Origin: CBDAPX01 sp965198725
GTDB taxonomy: Bacteria > Pseudomonadota > Alphaproteobacteria > Rhodobacterales > Rhodobacteraceae
NCBI GenBank assembly: GCA_965198725.1
Contig: CBDAPX010000001.1
Coordinates: 1,984,001-2,048,000 of the forward strand
Length of the DNA stretch: 64,000 bases
Direction of reading: 5' to 3'
The notes beneath the pieces were generated by a model that was given only the letters and a program-made list of their open reading frames with translations, was not told the DNA's origin and did no database searches. How positions within the stretch are numbered: the stretch's first letter is position 1; the number at the start of each line of letters is the position of its first letter. The translations under genes and the position numbers were made by a program. Of the stretch, positions 36,543-44,040 are shown piece after piece.

Positions 36543-36881
36543 GAAGACCAAGCCTTTCCAGCTCTGCCGGCTGCGACAGCATGGCCCCAAGTTGCCCAGA
36601 ACTCAGGATAAGATGTTTGGCGTCAACGCGTTCCAATGCGCGCGACAGCTGCATTTCAATTTCGCTATAGAGGGCCTTTTGCGATTTCTCAGCCATAAAG
36701 CCCCGTTTGAAGCGGATGACACCAATGGCATCCGGTTCCGCGCAAGCCATGTAGGCCCGGATATGGTTCCAGTCCGGAGTGTAGACACCATGCTTTTCAA
36801 GCAGCATGGCCTTTTTTTCAGGATCGTTCGAAATCGGGAAGACCCCGTTTCGGTTGGGCCAATCAACAGATGGATGCGCAT
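36543..36881 (-). pseudogene. Sulfotransferase-like P-loop protein, frameshifted and truncated by the IS
   Basis: The start ATG is one base after the sulfotransferase stop. It reads MRIHLLIGPTETGSSRF, a variant of the HIGLHKTGTT-like P-loop opening, then loses frame near an A7 run at about 36809-36815. The next frame continues as MLLEKHGVYTPDW and later AKHLILSSGQLGAML, which looks like the same protein. Adding one base at the run joins the two parts as KKKAMLLEK. The reading frame then runs into the IS end after about 113 residues, so the C-terminal part is lost. Confidence 0.7.
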
Positions 36882-36882
36882 T

Positions 36883-37530
36883 TCAAATCACCTCTTCCGT
36901 GTCTGGCGTCATTTTGGAACTTCTGTTGTTGGCGCGTCCCCACCAAGGCAGGGGTTTGCCAATGAAATCACCGATTTTCGTACTGGCGTCCGGGTCCGCA
37001 ATGTCAAATTCAAAGAAATTATCAGCGCCCGCGAAGACCCGGTTGCAAAACCGATAATGGCCCTCGATCCAACGCTCTAACTGCCCATCCTGTTTGCCAA
37101 ACCCGTTGGGCAGGCCGGGAACATTCAACTTTGGCAGCCGTTTGTTGCCCATGCTGTGCCACTGACGCATGCTGGCTGCGGTTGCCACCGGGTCGCGCCG
37201 CGACAGCAAGAACTTGGTCTTGGGATGGTTATCCTGGATCGCTGCAATCAGGCCCCAATCCATTTGGGGCCATAAATTGCGGTCATAGCGAACAACGCTC
37301 ATCTCATTAACGGCATCAAACTTTTCAAGGTGATAGAGAGGATCACCCGTATTGAAGTACCCCTGATAAAGCAGCGCACCAACATGTTCATTCACAATGG
37401 CGGCGTCATCGCTTTGGTGCTCTCGCACTTTCCAATCGGCGACCGAAAACCCGGCCCGGCGCAAAGCGCGCGACAGCGTTGTCGTCCCGGATTTCGGCAA
37501 GCCCAGATTGACAATGCGCAAACGGCTCAT
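36883..37530 (-). CDS. Sulfotransferase family protein
   Basis: A 215-residue protein with the PAPS-binding P-loop near its start (NLGLPKSGTTTL, about 7-18) and the second conserved block LSRRDPVATAASMRQWHS (the 3'-phosphate-binding region) near residue 110. It is expected to move sulfate from PAPS to a sugar or another acceptor in the cytoplasm. It overlaps the upstream glycosyltransferase by four bases (ATGA), so the two are likely part of one pathway for a surface glycan. Confidence 0.75.
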   Translation of the reverse strand: MSRLRIVNLGLPKSGTTTLSRALRRAGFSVADWKVREHQSDDAAIVNEHVGALLYQGYFNTGDPLYHLEKFDAVNEMSVVRYDRNLWPQMDWGLIAAIQDNHPKTKFLLSRRDPVATAASMRQWHSMGNKRLPKLNVPGLPNGFGKQDGQLERWIEGHYRFCNRVFAGADNFFEFDIADPDASTKIGDFIGKPLPWWGRANNRSSKMTPDTEEVI

Positions 37531-38573
37531 GCGAAACCTATTTCTGTGCGGATCGCTTCTTCTTGCGGTGAATAGGGATTTGCAGACAAAAGCGTTTCAC
37601 GCATCTGCTGATAGGTTTCTGATTGCAACAGTTCATCGCGTTTCTGACGATGAAGCGCCACGGCTTCATCATGCAGATCAGAGACACCGGGCAGTGCCTT
37701 CAGCGCCGCGATCTCTTTTTGTAGCGGCTCCATATAGCGCAGGATGCTGGCGTCATAATGAGATGCATCATTGCGCTCGCGCCAATAGGTATCGTCAAAT
37801 TCGCGGTATTCGCGGTATTCGCGGTATTCGCGGTTCACATCCCCCCGATCGTTCTTGACCAAGTAACTATCGAGCGACCGCAGGGCATAGTGGTTCAAGG
37901 TCGCAAACTTCCGCCCGCCGCGCACAGGAAACGCGCGAATGCGGCGTTTGTTTGCGCGTTTGCGGAACTGCGACGGGATGGGGCGACCGGACCCGTCGGT
38001 CCATTTTGGCTGCTGGGCGCGGGGCGTCTCGATGTCGTGAAAGGGCCGATGCGCACCGTAGTAGTTCAATGGAAAGCCCTTTTTGACCAGCGTTTTGACC
38101 TCCAATGACGTTTGGTCGCACCAGATATCCGGGTTATGCGTCTGGCAGAACTGCGAAATTACCGGTTCATCTTCGAAGGTTTCCACGCCGCCATTGGCCA
38201 TAAATTGGAAACTGATTGACAAGGCCATCGGATCGCCGCAGGCGTCGATCAGGTCGGGGATTGTGTGATTGCCGACATGGATATTCAAAAACTCATCCAC
38301 GTCCGCGATCCAGACCCAATCAGCATCGCGAACGATCCCGTGACGGCGCGACTTCTTTAACGCTTCCATTTGATAGTTCCGGCCCTCGGCCGGGTTTGGC
38401 CGATGTTTTACAACATATTCTTCTGCCAGCCGGTCCAGCAAACGATCCGTCGCATCGGTGCAATCGTTTGAATAAAAGAGAAAGTTGGTCACGCCTATGA
38501 CCCTGTTGAAGGCAATCCATTCTAACAGAAACGGACCTTCATTTTTCACACATGTCACTGCCGTGATTTGCAT
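37527..38573 (-). CDS. Glycosyltransferase family 2-like protein with REY tandem repeat
   Basis: A 348-residue protein starting MQITAVTCVKNEGPFLLEW, the usual opening of this glycosyltransferase group, with the DVDEF motif in WIADVDEFLNIH and a YYGAHRPFHD block. Near residue 250 it carries REY-REY-REY-REF, encoded by a 9-base tandem repeat. It is upstream of, and overlaps, the sulfotransferase gene. It resembles the truncated gene at 34281, so the cluster probably held at least two transferases for one glycan. Confidence 0.75.
   Translation of the reverse strand: MQITAVTCVKNEGPFLLEWIAFNRVIGVTNFLFYSNDCTDATDRLLDRLAEEYVVKHRPNPAEGRNYQMEALKKSRRHGIVRDADWVWIADVDEFLNIHVGNHTIPDLIDACGDPMALSISFQFMANGGVETFEDEPVISQFCQTHNPDIWCDQTSLEVKTLVKKGFPLNYYGAHRPFHDIETPRAQQPKWTDGSGRPIPSQFRKRANKRRIRAFPVRGGRKFATLNHYALRSLDSYLVKNDRGDVNREYREYREYREFDDTYWRERNDASHYDASILRYMEPLQKEIAALKALPGVSDLHDEAVALHRQKRDELLQSETYQQMRETLLSANPYSPQEEAIRTEIGFA
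37800..37835. repeat. Tandem 9-base repeat, four copies
   Basis: TTCGCGGTA occurs three times exactly and once with a final T change, inside the glycosyltransferase gene. A copy-number change would add or remove three residues (Arg-Glu-Tyr) without changing the frame. Confidence 0.9.
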
Positions 38574-38785
38574 ATCGCCACTGCCCGCTACGAAAGACCC
38601 GCTTTTGCAGGCTTCGCGATTACCGCTTTACTACGCCCTAACAGCATAAAGTTATTGTTTCGAAAATGATGACATTTGCGGTTCGGCGCGTCAATGATGG
38701 CGATGGTTTCGACAGCCTGCCATCTTCGACTATGTTAAAACGAGGGATGCGGCGCGGCCCGCACCGCGAGGCAGAAGGAAAAGAC

Positions 38786-39694
38786 ATGCAAACACCCGAC
38801 GGCATTGACGCCGTGCAACAGATGTTGGCGCAACAGAATTACGTCTGTGGACGGTCATTGGCCACGGTTGCTTTTCTGGCGCTCAAACTGGGCCGGCCTT
38901 TGTTTCTGGAAGGCGAGGCCGGTGTCGGCAAAACCGAGATTGCCAAGGCGATCGCGGCGGCATTGGGACGTCGCCTGATCCGGTTGCAGTGCTACGAAGG
39001 TCTCGATGCATCCTCGGCTGTTTGTGAATGGAACTTTCCCGCACAGATGATCGCCATCCGAACTGCAGAGGCCGCGGGCGGAACTGAACGCGGGGCGCTG
39101 CAATCCGAACTTTTCAGCGAGGATTACCTGATCGAACGTCCCTTGCTTCAGGCCATGCGCCCCGACGCCTCTGGTGCGCCGGTCTTGTTGATCGACGAAC
39201 TCGATCGCACAGATGAACCTTTTGAAGCGTTCCTGCTCGAAGCGCTTAGCGATTTCCAGGTTACTGTCCCGGAAATCGGCACAATCAAAGCGCCGGAACC
39301 GCCGATTGTCATCCTGACATCAAACCGCACCCGCGAAGTGCATGATGCCCTCAAACGGCGCTGCCTGTATCATTGGGTGGACTATCCCAACTTCGAACGG
39401 GAGGTCGAGATTTTGCAGGCCCGCGCCCCCGAAGCCGCCAAAGAGCTCAGCCAAGAAGTGGTGGCGTTTGTCCAAGCATTGCGCACCGAAGACCTTTTCA
39501 AGAAACCCGGTGTCGCGGAAACGATCGACTGGGCCAAATGTCTCCTCGCGCTCGATATCATCAACCTGTCCCCCGAAGTTATCGCAGACACACTCGGCGC
39601 CATCCTGAAATACCAGGACGACATCCAGAAGCTGCAAGGCTCCGAAGCCAAACGCATTCTTGACGAGGCCCGCGCAAATCTGGAACCGGCCTGA
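38786..39694 (+). CDS. coxD: MoxR-type AAA+ ATPase, CoxD-like
   Basis: A 302-residue AAA+ protein: Walker A GEAGVGKTE (about 46), Walker B VLLIDELDR (about 135), and sensor ILTSNRTREV. It lies first in the cox cluster, where CoxD is thought to insert sulfur/copper into the active site of CO dehydrogenase with the VWA protein CoxE. The ATG with a GGAAAAG site was used; a longer frame from 38666 is unsupported. Form II clusters often keep this gene without a proven CO role. Confidence 0.8.
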   Translation: MQTPDGIDAVQQMLAQQNYVCGRSLATVAFLALKLGRPLFLEGEAGVGKTEIAKAIAAALGRRLIRLQCYEGLDASSAVCEWNFPAQMIAIRTAEAAGGTERGALQSELFSEDYLIERPLLQAMRPDASGAPVLLIDELDRTDEPFEAFLLEALSDFQVTVPEIGTIKAPEPPIVILTSNRTREVHDALKRRCLYHWVDYPNFEREVEILQARAPEAAKELSQEVVAFVQALRTEDLFKKPGVAETIDWAKCLLALDIINLSPEVIADTLGAILKYQDDIQKLQGSEAKRILDEARANLEPA

Positions 39695-39696
39695 TG

Positions 39697-39744
39697 CTTC
39701 TTCTCTTCCAAAATACTCCGGGGGTGCGGGGGCAGCGCCCCCGC
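39697..39744 (+). repeat. Intergenic repeat, copy 3, with hairpin
   Basis: The core CTTCTTCTCTTCCAAAATAC is followed by CTCCGGGGG and a perfect 8-base hairpin (GCGGGGGC-AGC-GCCCCCGC at 39726-39744). It lies between coxD and coxE, both on the plus strand. Confidence 0.65.
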
Positions 39745-39753
39745 GACGGCTGA

Positions 39754-41010
39754 ATGGCCGAATACGCGCCGTTAGAGCTGCCAGAAGACCCCAAGCTGGC
39801 ACAGAATATTATCCACTTTGCGCGCGCTCTGCGCAAAGCCGGGCTGCCCATCGGACCGGGGCGCATCATCGATGCGATCGAAGCGGTCAAAGCGGCGGGC
39901 TTTACCGATAAACAAGACTTTTACTGGACCTTGCATGCCTGTTTCGTGAACCGGCCGGAACACCGTCTCGTCTTTGGCCAGATATTCCGTCTGTACTGGC
40001 GCGATCCGCGGTATCTGGAACACATGATGTCCTATATGCTCCCCGCTGTGCGCGGGGTGCAGGAAGATCGAAAAACCCAAGCCGCTGAAAAACGTGCCGC
40101 AGAGGCGTTGTTGGACGGCGTCAACCGCGATCTGCCCGACATGTCCGAACAGGAAGAAACCGGGACCGAGATCGAAATGGATGCCTCGCTGACAATGTCA
40201 GCCGAGGAAAAACTGCGCACGCTTGATTTTGAACAGATGAGCACCGAAGAAATGGCGGCGGCCAAGCGGATGCTGGCGCGGATGCAATTGCCGGTGAAAC
40301 CGATCCCATCCCGTCGCGGCATGGCTGCCACGATCGGCAAAGGCATTGACCGGCAGAAAACACTGCGCTTGGCGATGCGCAATGGCGGGGACTTGCGCGA
40401 TATCGCGCGTCAAACGCCGCGCCCACGGTGGCCGAATTTGGTCGTGCTCTGCGACATTTCGGGATCGATGAGCCAGTACAGCCGGGTCATCCTGCATTTC
40501 CTCCACGCTGTTTCGAACGCGAAAGGGGCGGGTTGGGCCAAGGTTCATGCCTTCACTTTTGGGACGCGATTGACCAACATCACGCGGCATTTGCGACAAC
40601 GCGATGTCGATGCTGCGCTGGCGGCCGCAGGCGCCGAAGCCCAGGATTGGGAAGGTGGGACGCGGATCGGAGATTGCTTGCACGCGTTCAACCGGGATTG
40701 GTCGCGGCGTGTCATGGGGCAGGGTGCCGTGGTGCTTTTGATCACTGATGGTCTGGATCGAGACGATCCGGATCAGTTGGCCAAAGAAATGGAACGGCTG
40801 CACCTCTCTTCTCGTCGCCTGATTTGGTTGAACCCTTTGCTGCGATGGGATGGGTTCGCGCCCAAAGCCCGCGGGATCGCGGCGATGTTGCCGCATGTCG
40901 ACAGTTTTCGGGCCGGGCATTCCATTGCCGCGCTGGAAGACTTGGCGGCGGTCATATCTTCTTTGGATGATGTTGGTGAAAAGCGACGGTTGCAGATGAC
41001 CTCTGGCTGA
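39754..41010 (+). CDS. coxE: VWA-domain protein, CoxE-like
   Basis: A 418-residue protein with a C-terminal von Willebrand A domain. Its metal site is LCDISGSMSQYSR (about 230), with the conserved EGGTRIGDCL-like threonine block (WEGGTRIGDCLHAF) after it. The N-terminal 200 residues are helical. CoxE-type proteins work with the MoxR ATPase during active-site assembly of molybdenum hydroxylases. No signal peptide; cytoplasmic. A 350-base gap separates it from the next gene. Confidence 0.8.
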   Translation: MAEYAPLELPEDPKLAQNIIHFARALRKAGLPIGPGRIIDAIEAVKAAGFTDKQDFYWTLHACFVNRPEHRLVFGQIFRLYWRDPRYLEHMMSYMLPAVRGVQEDRKTQAAEKRAAEALLDGVNRDLPDMSEQEETGTEIEMDASLTMSAEEKLRTLDFEQMSTEEMAAAKRMLARMQLPVKPIPSRRGMAATIGKGIDRQKTLRLAMRNGGDLRDIARQTPRPRWPNLVVLCDISGSMSQYSRVILHFLHAVSNAKGAGWAKVHAFTFGTRLTNITRHLRQRDVDAALAAAGAEAQDWEGGTRIGDCLHAFNRDWSRRVMGQGAVVLLITDGLDRDDPDQLAKEMERLHLSSRRLIWLNPLLRWDGFAPKARGIAAMLPHVDSFRAGHSIAALEDLAAVISSLDDVGEKRRLQMTSG

Positions 41011-41360
41011 AAGCCGGATGGTGATGCAATTGTGCTAACTAGCGTCAGAAATTCAAAAATTCTCAATATTGATCTGGATTGAAGCCCCATTTTCTGGCAC
41101 GCCTCTCTCCGAATCCTGCCGAATGGCGCTTGATGGCTTCAGGTGACGCTTGGATGTTTCAAGATTTTCATCACGTAATTTCGATTTGAAAATTTTCGAG
41201 ATGAGGAGATGGTCCTCTCCTCTTGGGCGCTGCTTTGTGAGTGGTGTGGCGTCCGACGGCCCGGCTGGCAATGCCGCGCCGTTTGATTTCCGGGTGGCGC
41301 TTGCGCGTATCGCGCCCCATATTCCTTCAATGCCGATCTGCGTGTCGGCTGGAGGACGGA
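41011..41360. other. Gap of 350 bases with A/T-rich stretch and hairpin, no gene seen
   Basis: No convincing coding frame on either strand. The middle is unusually A/T-rich for this genome, with the perfect palindrome GAAAATTTTC (41188-41197) and a 7-base hairpin (GAGGAGA/TCTCCTC, 41203-41222). It may hold a promoter and operator for coxF and later genes, or be a remnant of lost DNA. Confidence 0.5.
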
Positions 41361-42335
41361 ATGACAGATCGATTTGATAGTGGCCCGGAAACCGCATTGC
41401 GTTGGTGCGAGGCCGGAAAAGCCGTTGCTTTGGCAACGGTTGTGGAAACCTGGGGCAGTGCACCGCGGCGCGTGGGTGCGCAACTGGTGATCAGTGATGC
41501 CGGAGAGATCGAAGGATCCGTGTCTGGGGGGTGCGTGGAAGGTGCGGTGGTTGTCGAAGCCATTGAGGCGATCGAAGAGGGCGCACACCGGCTTTTGGAA
41601 TTTGGTGTTAGCGACGATGACGCCTTTGCGGTCGGGTTGGCCTGTGGTGGCACGATCCGCATTCTGGTTGAACCGGTGGGATCGGCTCTGCCGCTCGACA
41701 CGTTGCGCGCGCTTGTTGCAGCTCGGGAAACGCGAACCGGCGTAGCCTATAAGGTGAACACCAAAACCGGCGATCGGTCTGTGTCGACAACAGACCACGC
41801 CGACCGCAAGCGTATGGACCGGTCCGGCTTTGAAGAGGATGGCGTGACATTTGTTGCGGTCCACAACCCGCCATTGCGATTGCTTGTTGTAGGGGCCGTT
41901 CACATTGCACAGGCGCTTGTGCCGATGGCCCGCATCGCAGGGTATGATCCAACACTGATCGACCCCCGCGACACCTTCGGCTCGCAATCCCGCTTTCCCG
42001 GCGAAACCATTTTGAATGATTGGCCGGATGAGGCGGTTGAAAAGCTGGGCCTAGACGCGCGCACGGCCTTGGTTTTGCTGACCCATGATCCCAAACTCGA
42101 TGATCCCGCGTTAGAGGCGGCGTTGAAAGCGGACGCGTTTTACATCGGTGCGCTCGGATCAACGCGCACCCACGCCAAACGGGTGGCGCGGCTGACAGAG
42201 GCTGGGTTTACAGCCGATCAGCTGGACCGCATTCATGGCCCGATTGGCTTGAACATCGGTGCCGCAGATCCGTCGGAAATTGCCGTTGCAATCTTGGCGG
42301 AAATGACAGCCGTATTGCGTGGACGAACACCGTGA
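41361..42335 (+). CDS. coxF: XdhC/CoxF-family molybdenum hydroxylase maturation factor
   Basis: A 324-residue protein with the XdhC_CoxI domain (opening VVETWGSAPRRVGAQLVIS, then the GSVSGGCVEGAVV motif with a conserved cysteine) and a C-terminal Rossmann-type XdhC_C domain (LLVVGAVHIAQAL, later YIGALGSTRTHAKR). XdhC proteins bind the molybdenum cofactor and supply the sulfurated form to their enzyme. The ATG follows GGAGGA. The stop overlaps the next start (GTGA). Confidence 0.85.
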   Translation: MTDRFDSGPETALRWCEAGKAVALATVVETWGSAPRRVGAQLVISDAGEIEGSVSGGCVEGAVVVEAIEAIEEGAHRLLEFGVSDDDAFAVGLACGGTIRILVEPVGSALPLDTLRALVAARETRTGVAYKVNTKTGDRSVSTTDHADRKRMDRSGFEEDGVTFVAVHNPPLRLLVVGAVHIAQALVPMARIAGYDPTLIDPRDTFGSQSRFPGETILNDWPDEAVEKLGLDARTALVLLTHDPKLDDPALEAALKADAFYIGALGSTRTHAKRVARLTEAGFTADQLDRIHGPIGLNIGAADPSEIAVAILAEMTAVLRGRTP

Positions 42336-43339
42336 AATTTGGACCCGTTCCGACGCATTCCGCGCAGGGGGCCATCCTTGCCCATTCCTTGCAATTGCCC
42401 GGCGGCAAGCTGCGCAAAGGGCTGATCCTGACCGACAAGCATATAGAAGCCGCGGCGCAGGCCGGTATCGCCGATCTTGTCGTTGCGCAATTGGAAGAAG
42501 GCGATTTGCATGAAGACGCCGCCGCCGCCACATTGGCCCGCCATCTGGTCCCGGATGCGGCTCTTGCGAACCTGCGGATTACGGACCCTTTCACCGGGCG
42601 CGTGAACCTGATCGCCGATGGGCCGGGGGTGGTGCAGCTTGATGTCGCAGCATTGGAAGCGTTCAACGACATTCACCCAATGATCACGGTTGCGACGGTG
42701 CCCAACTTTCAGCAGATGTCACAAGGCGGCATGATCGCGACGATCAAGGTCATTTCCTATGGCGTCCCAAAGGCCGATGTGGACCGGGCCTGTGCCGCTG
42801 CACCCGATGCGATCCGGTTGCTGGCGCCACGTGTTCCAGATGCCACCCTGATTCTGACGGACATCCCCGGCGGCCCAAAACCGGAAAAGGCGATTGCCGC
42901 CATGACCGACCGAGTTGATGCGCTGGGCGGGACGATGGTTGAAGTTGTGACCGTTGATCACCGGACTGCCCCTTTGGCAGAGGCCGTCGCGCAAGCCAAA
43001 GGCGCATTGGTAATGATCCTGACGGCATCAGCGACATCCGATCCCGGCGATGTGGCCCCGTCTGCCGTGCGCGCAGCCGGGGGGCGGGTAGACCGCTTTG
43101 GGATGCCCGTGGACCCGGGCAACCTGTTGTTTCTGGGCGATCACAACGGCAGACCGGTGATCGGACTGCCCGGCTGTGCCCGATCGCCTGCGTTGAACGG
43201 CGCGGATTGGGTCTTGTCGCGCGTCATGTGTGGTGTGCCTGTCACCGGCAAGGATATCGCGGGTATGGGGGTTGGTGGCTTGCTGAAAGAGATTCCGACC
43301 CGTCCCCAACCCCGTTCAGGCCGCAAATCAAAAGGCTGA
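42332..43339 (+). CDS. Molybdopterin-binding protein, standalone MPT domain
   Basis: A 335-residue protein starting at a GTG that overlaps coxF. It has a MoeA/MogA-like molybdopterin-binding fold, with the blocks GGRVDRFGMPVDPGNLLFLG and LPGCARSP. Close relatives are often fused to a MobA-like nucleotidyltransferase of about 200 residues; here the protein ends in a short basic tail (SGRKSKG) and that domain is absent. Next to coxF it probably handles cofactor for the CoxL subunit. Confidence 0.7.
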   Translation: MKFGPVPTHSAQGAILAHSLQLPGGKLRKGLILTDKHIEAAAQAGIADLVVAQLEEGDLHEDAAAATLARHLVPDAALANLRITDPFTGRVNLIADGPGVVQLDVAALEAFNDIHPMITVATVPNFQQMSQGGMIATIKVISYGVPKADVDRACAAAPDAIRLLAPRVPDATLILTDIPGGPKPEKAIAAMTDRVDALGGTMVEVVTVDHRTAPLAEAVAQAKGALVMILTASATSDPGDVAPSAVRAAGGRVDRFGMPVDPGNLLFLGDHNGRPVIGLPGCARSPALNGADWVLSRVMCGVPVTGKDIAGMGVGGLLKEIPTRPQPRSGRKSKG

Positions 43340-43371
43340 GCGGAACCATCAGAAACGGAACGCCGTTCCGC
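43340..43371. promoter_or_regulatory. Inverted repeats upstream of coxS
   Basis: CGGAACG-C-CGTTCCG (43356-43370) is a perfect 7-base inverted repeat, and a third CGGAAC half-site starts at 43341. It lies about 85 bases before coxS. An operator or a mRNA hairpin are both possible; there is no T-run. Confidence 0.45.
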
Positions 43372-43454
43372 TCTGCAAAAAGTTTAATCTTCTCAACTGG
43401 CAATCGCCGTGTTTAACTCCATGTCAACGAGGATATCGTTAACGGGAGGAACTC

Positions 43455-43940
43455 ATGACACAGGTCACAATGACCGTGAACGGCACCCACTCGACCGCTG
43501 AAGTTGAGGGGCGCACTTTGCTTGTTTCTGTTTTGCGGGAACAGCTGGGACTGACAGGAACACATGTGGGCTGTGACACCAGCCAATGTGGCGCGTGCGT
43601 TGTCCATGTGGACGGGAACGCCGTTAAGTCCTGTACAATGCTTGCCGTCGAAGCGGATGGCGCGACAATCGACACGATTGAAGGTCAGGCCAACGCCGAT
43701 GGCTCGTTGAACGTGATTCAGCAAGCCTTTCAGGATCACCACGGGTTGCAGTGCGGCTTTTGCACGCCCGGCATGGTGATGTCGACGGCTGCATTGCTGA
43801 AGGACAATCCAAAGCCGACGGAAACCGAGATCCGCGCGTATCTCGAAGGCAATATCTGCCGCTGCACCGGCTATCACAACATTGTCAAAGCGATCATGGC
43901 CGCCAGCGGTCAGGACACGACGGCCATCGCAGCTGAATAA
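43455..43940 (+). CDS. coxS: CO dehydrogenase-type small subunit, two [2Fe-2S] clusters
   Basis: A 161-residue iron-sulfur subunit. The plant-type ferredoxin cluster uses Cys40, Cys45, Cys48 and Cys60 (GCDTSQCGAC), and the C-terminal cluster uses Cys100, Cys103, Cys135 and Cys137 (CGFC and ICRC), all present. It carries electrons from the molybdenum site in the large subunit to FAD in the medium subunit. The GGGAGGA ribosome site precedes it. Gene order S-L-M is that of form II enzymes. Confidence 0.92.
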   Translation: MTQVTMTVNGTHSTAEVEGRTLLVSVLREQLGLTGTHVGCDTSQCGACVVHVDGNAVKSCTMLAVEADGATIDTIEGQANADGSLNVIQQAFQDHHGLQCGFCTPGMVMSTAALLKDNPKPTETEIRAYLEGNICRCTGYHNIVKAIMAASGQDTTAIAAE

Positions 43941-43941
43941 G

Positions 43942-43990
43942 CCCAAGCTTGGGAAAAAGTCCGACAAGGGCGCGTAGGAGGAGGCGCCCT
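43942..43990. other. Palindrome and hairpin between coxS and coxL
   Basis: CCCAAGCTTGGG (43942-43953) is a perfect 12-base palindrome. A hairpin with arms AGGGCGC/GCGCCCT (43967-43990) follows, with a purine-rich AGGAGGAG in its loop. It may tune the relative amounts of the S and L subunits; no terminator T-run. Confidence 0.4.
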
Positions 43991-44040
43991 GGTCACGGGC
44001 GGCAAGCTATGGTGCGGGCCGCAGTTTTGGGAGGATAACC

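Noticed and set aside
37800..37835. CRISPR or mobile repeat
   Set aside because: A 9-base microsatellite inside a coding gene, with no spacers.
41053..41463. Minus-strand 136-residue frame over the coxE-coxF gap
   Set aside because: Overlaps the coxF start and lacks any family pattern or ribosome site.
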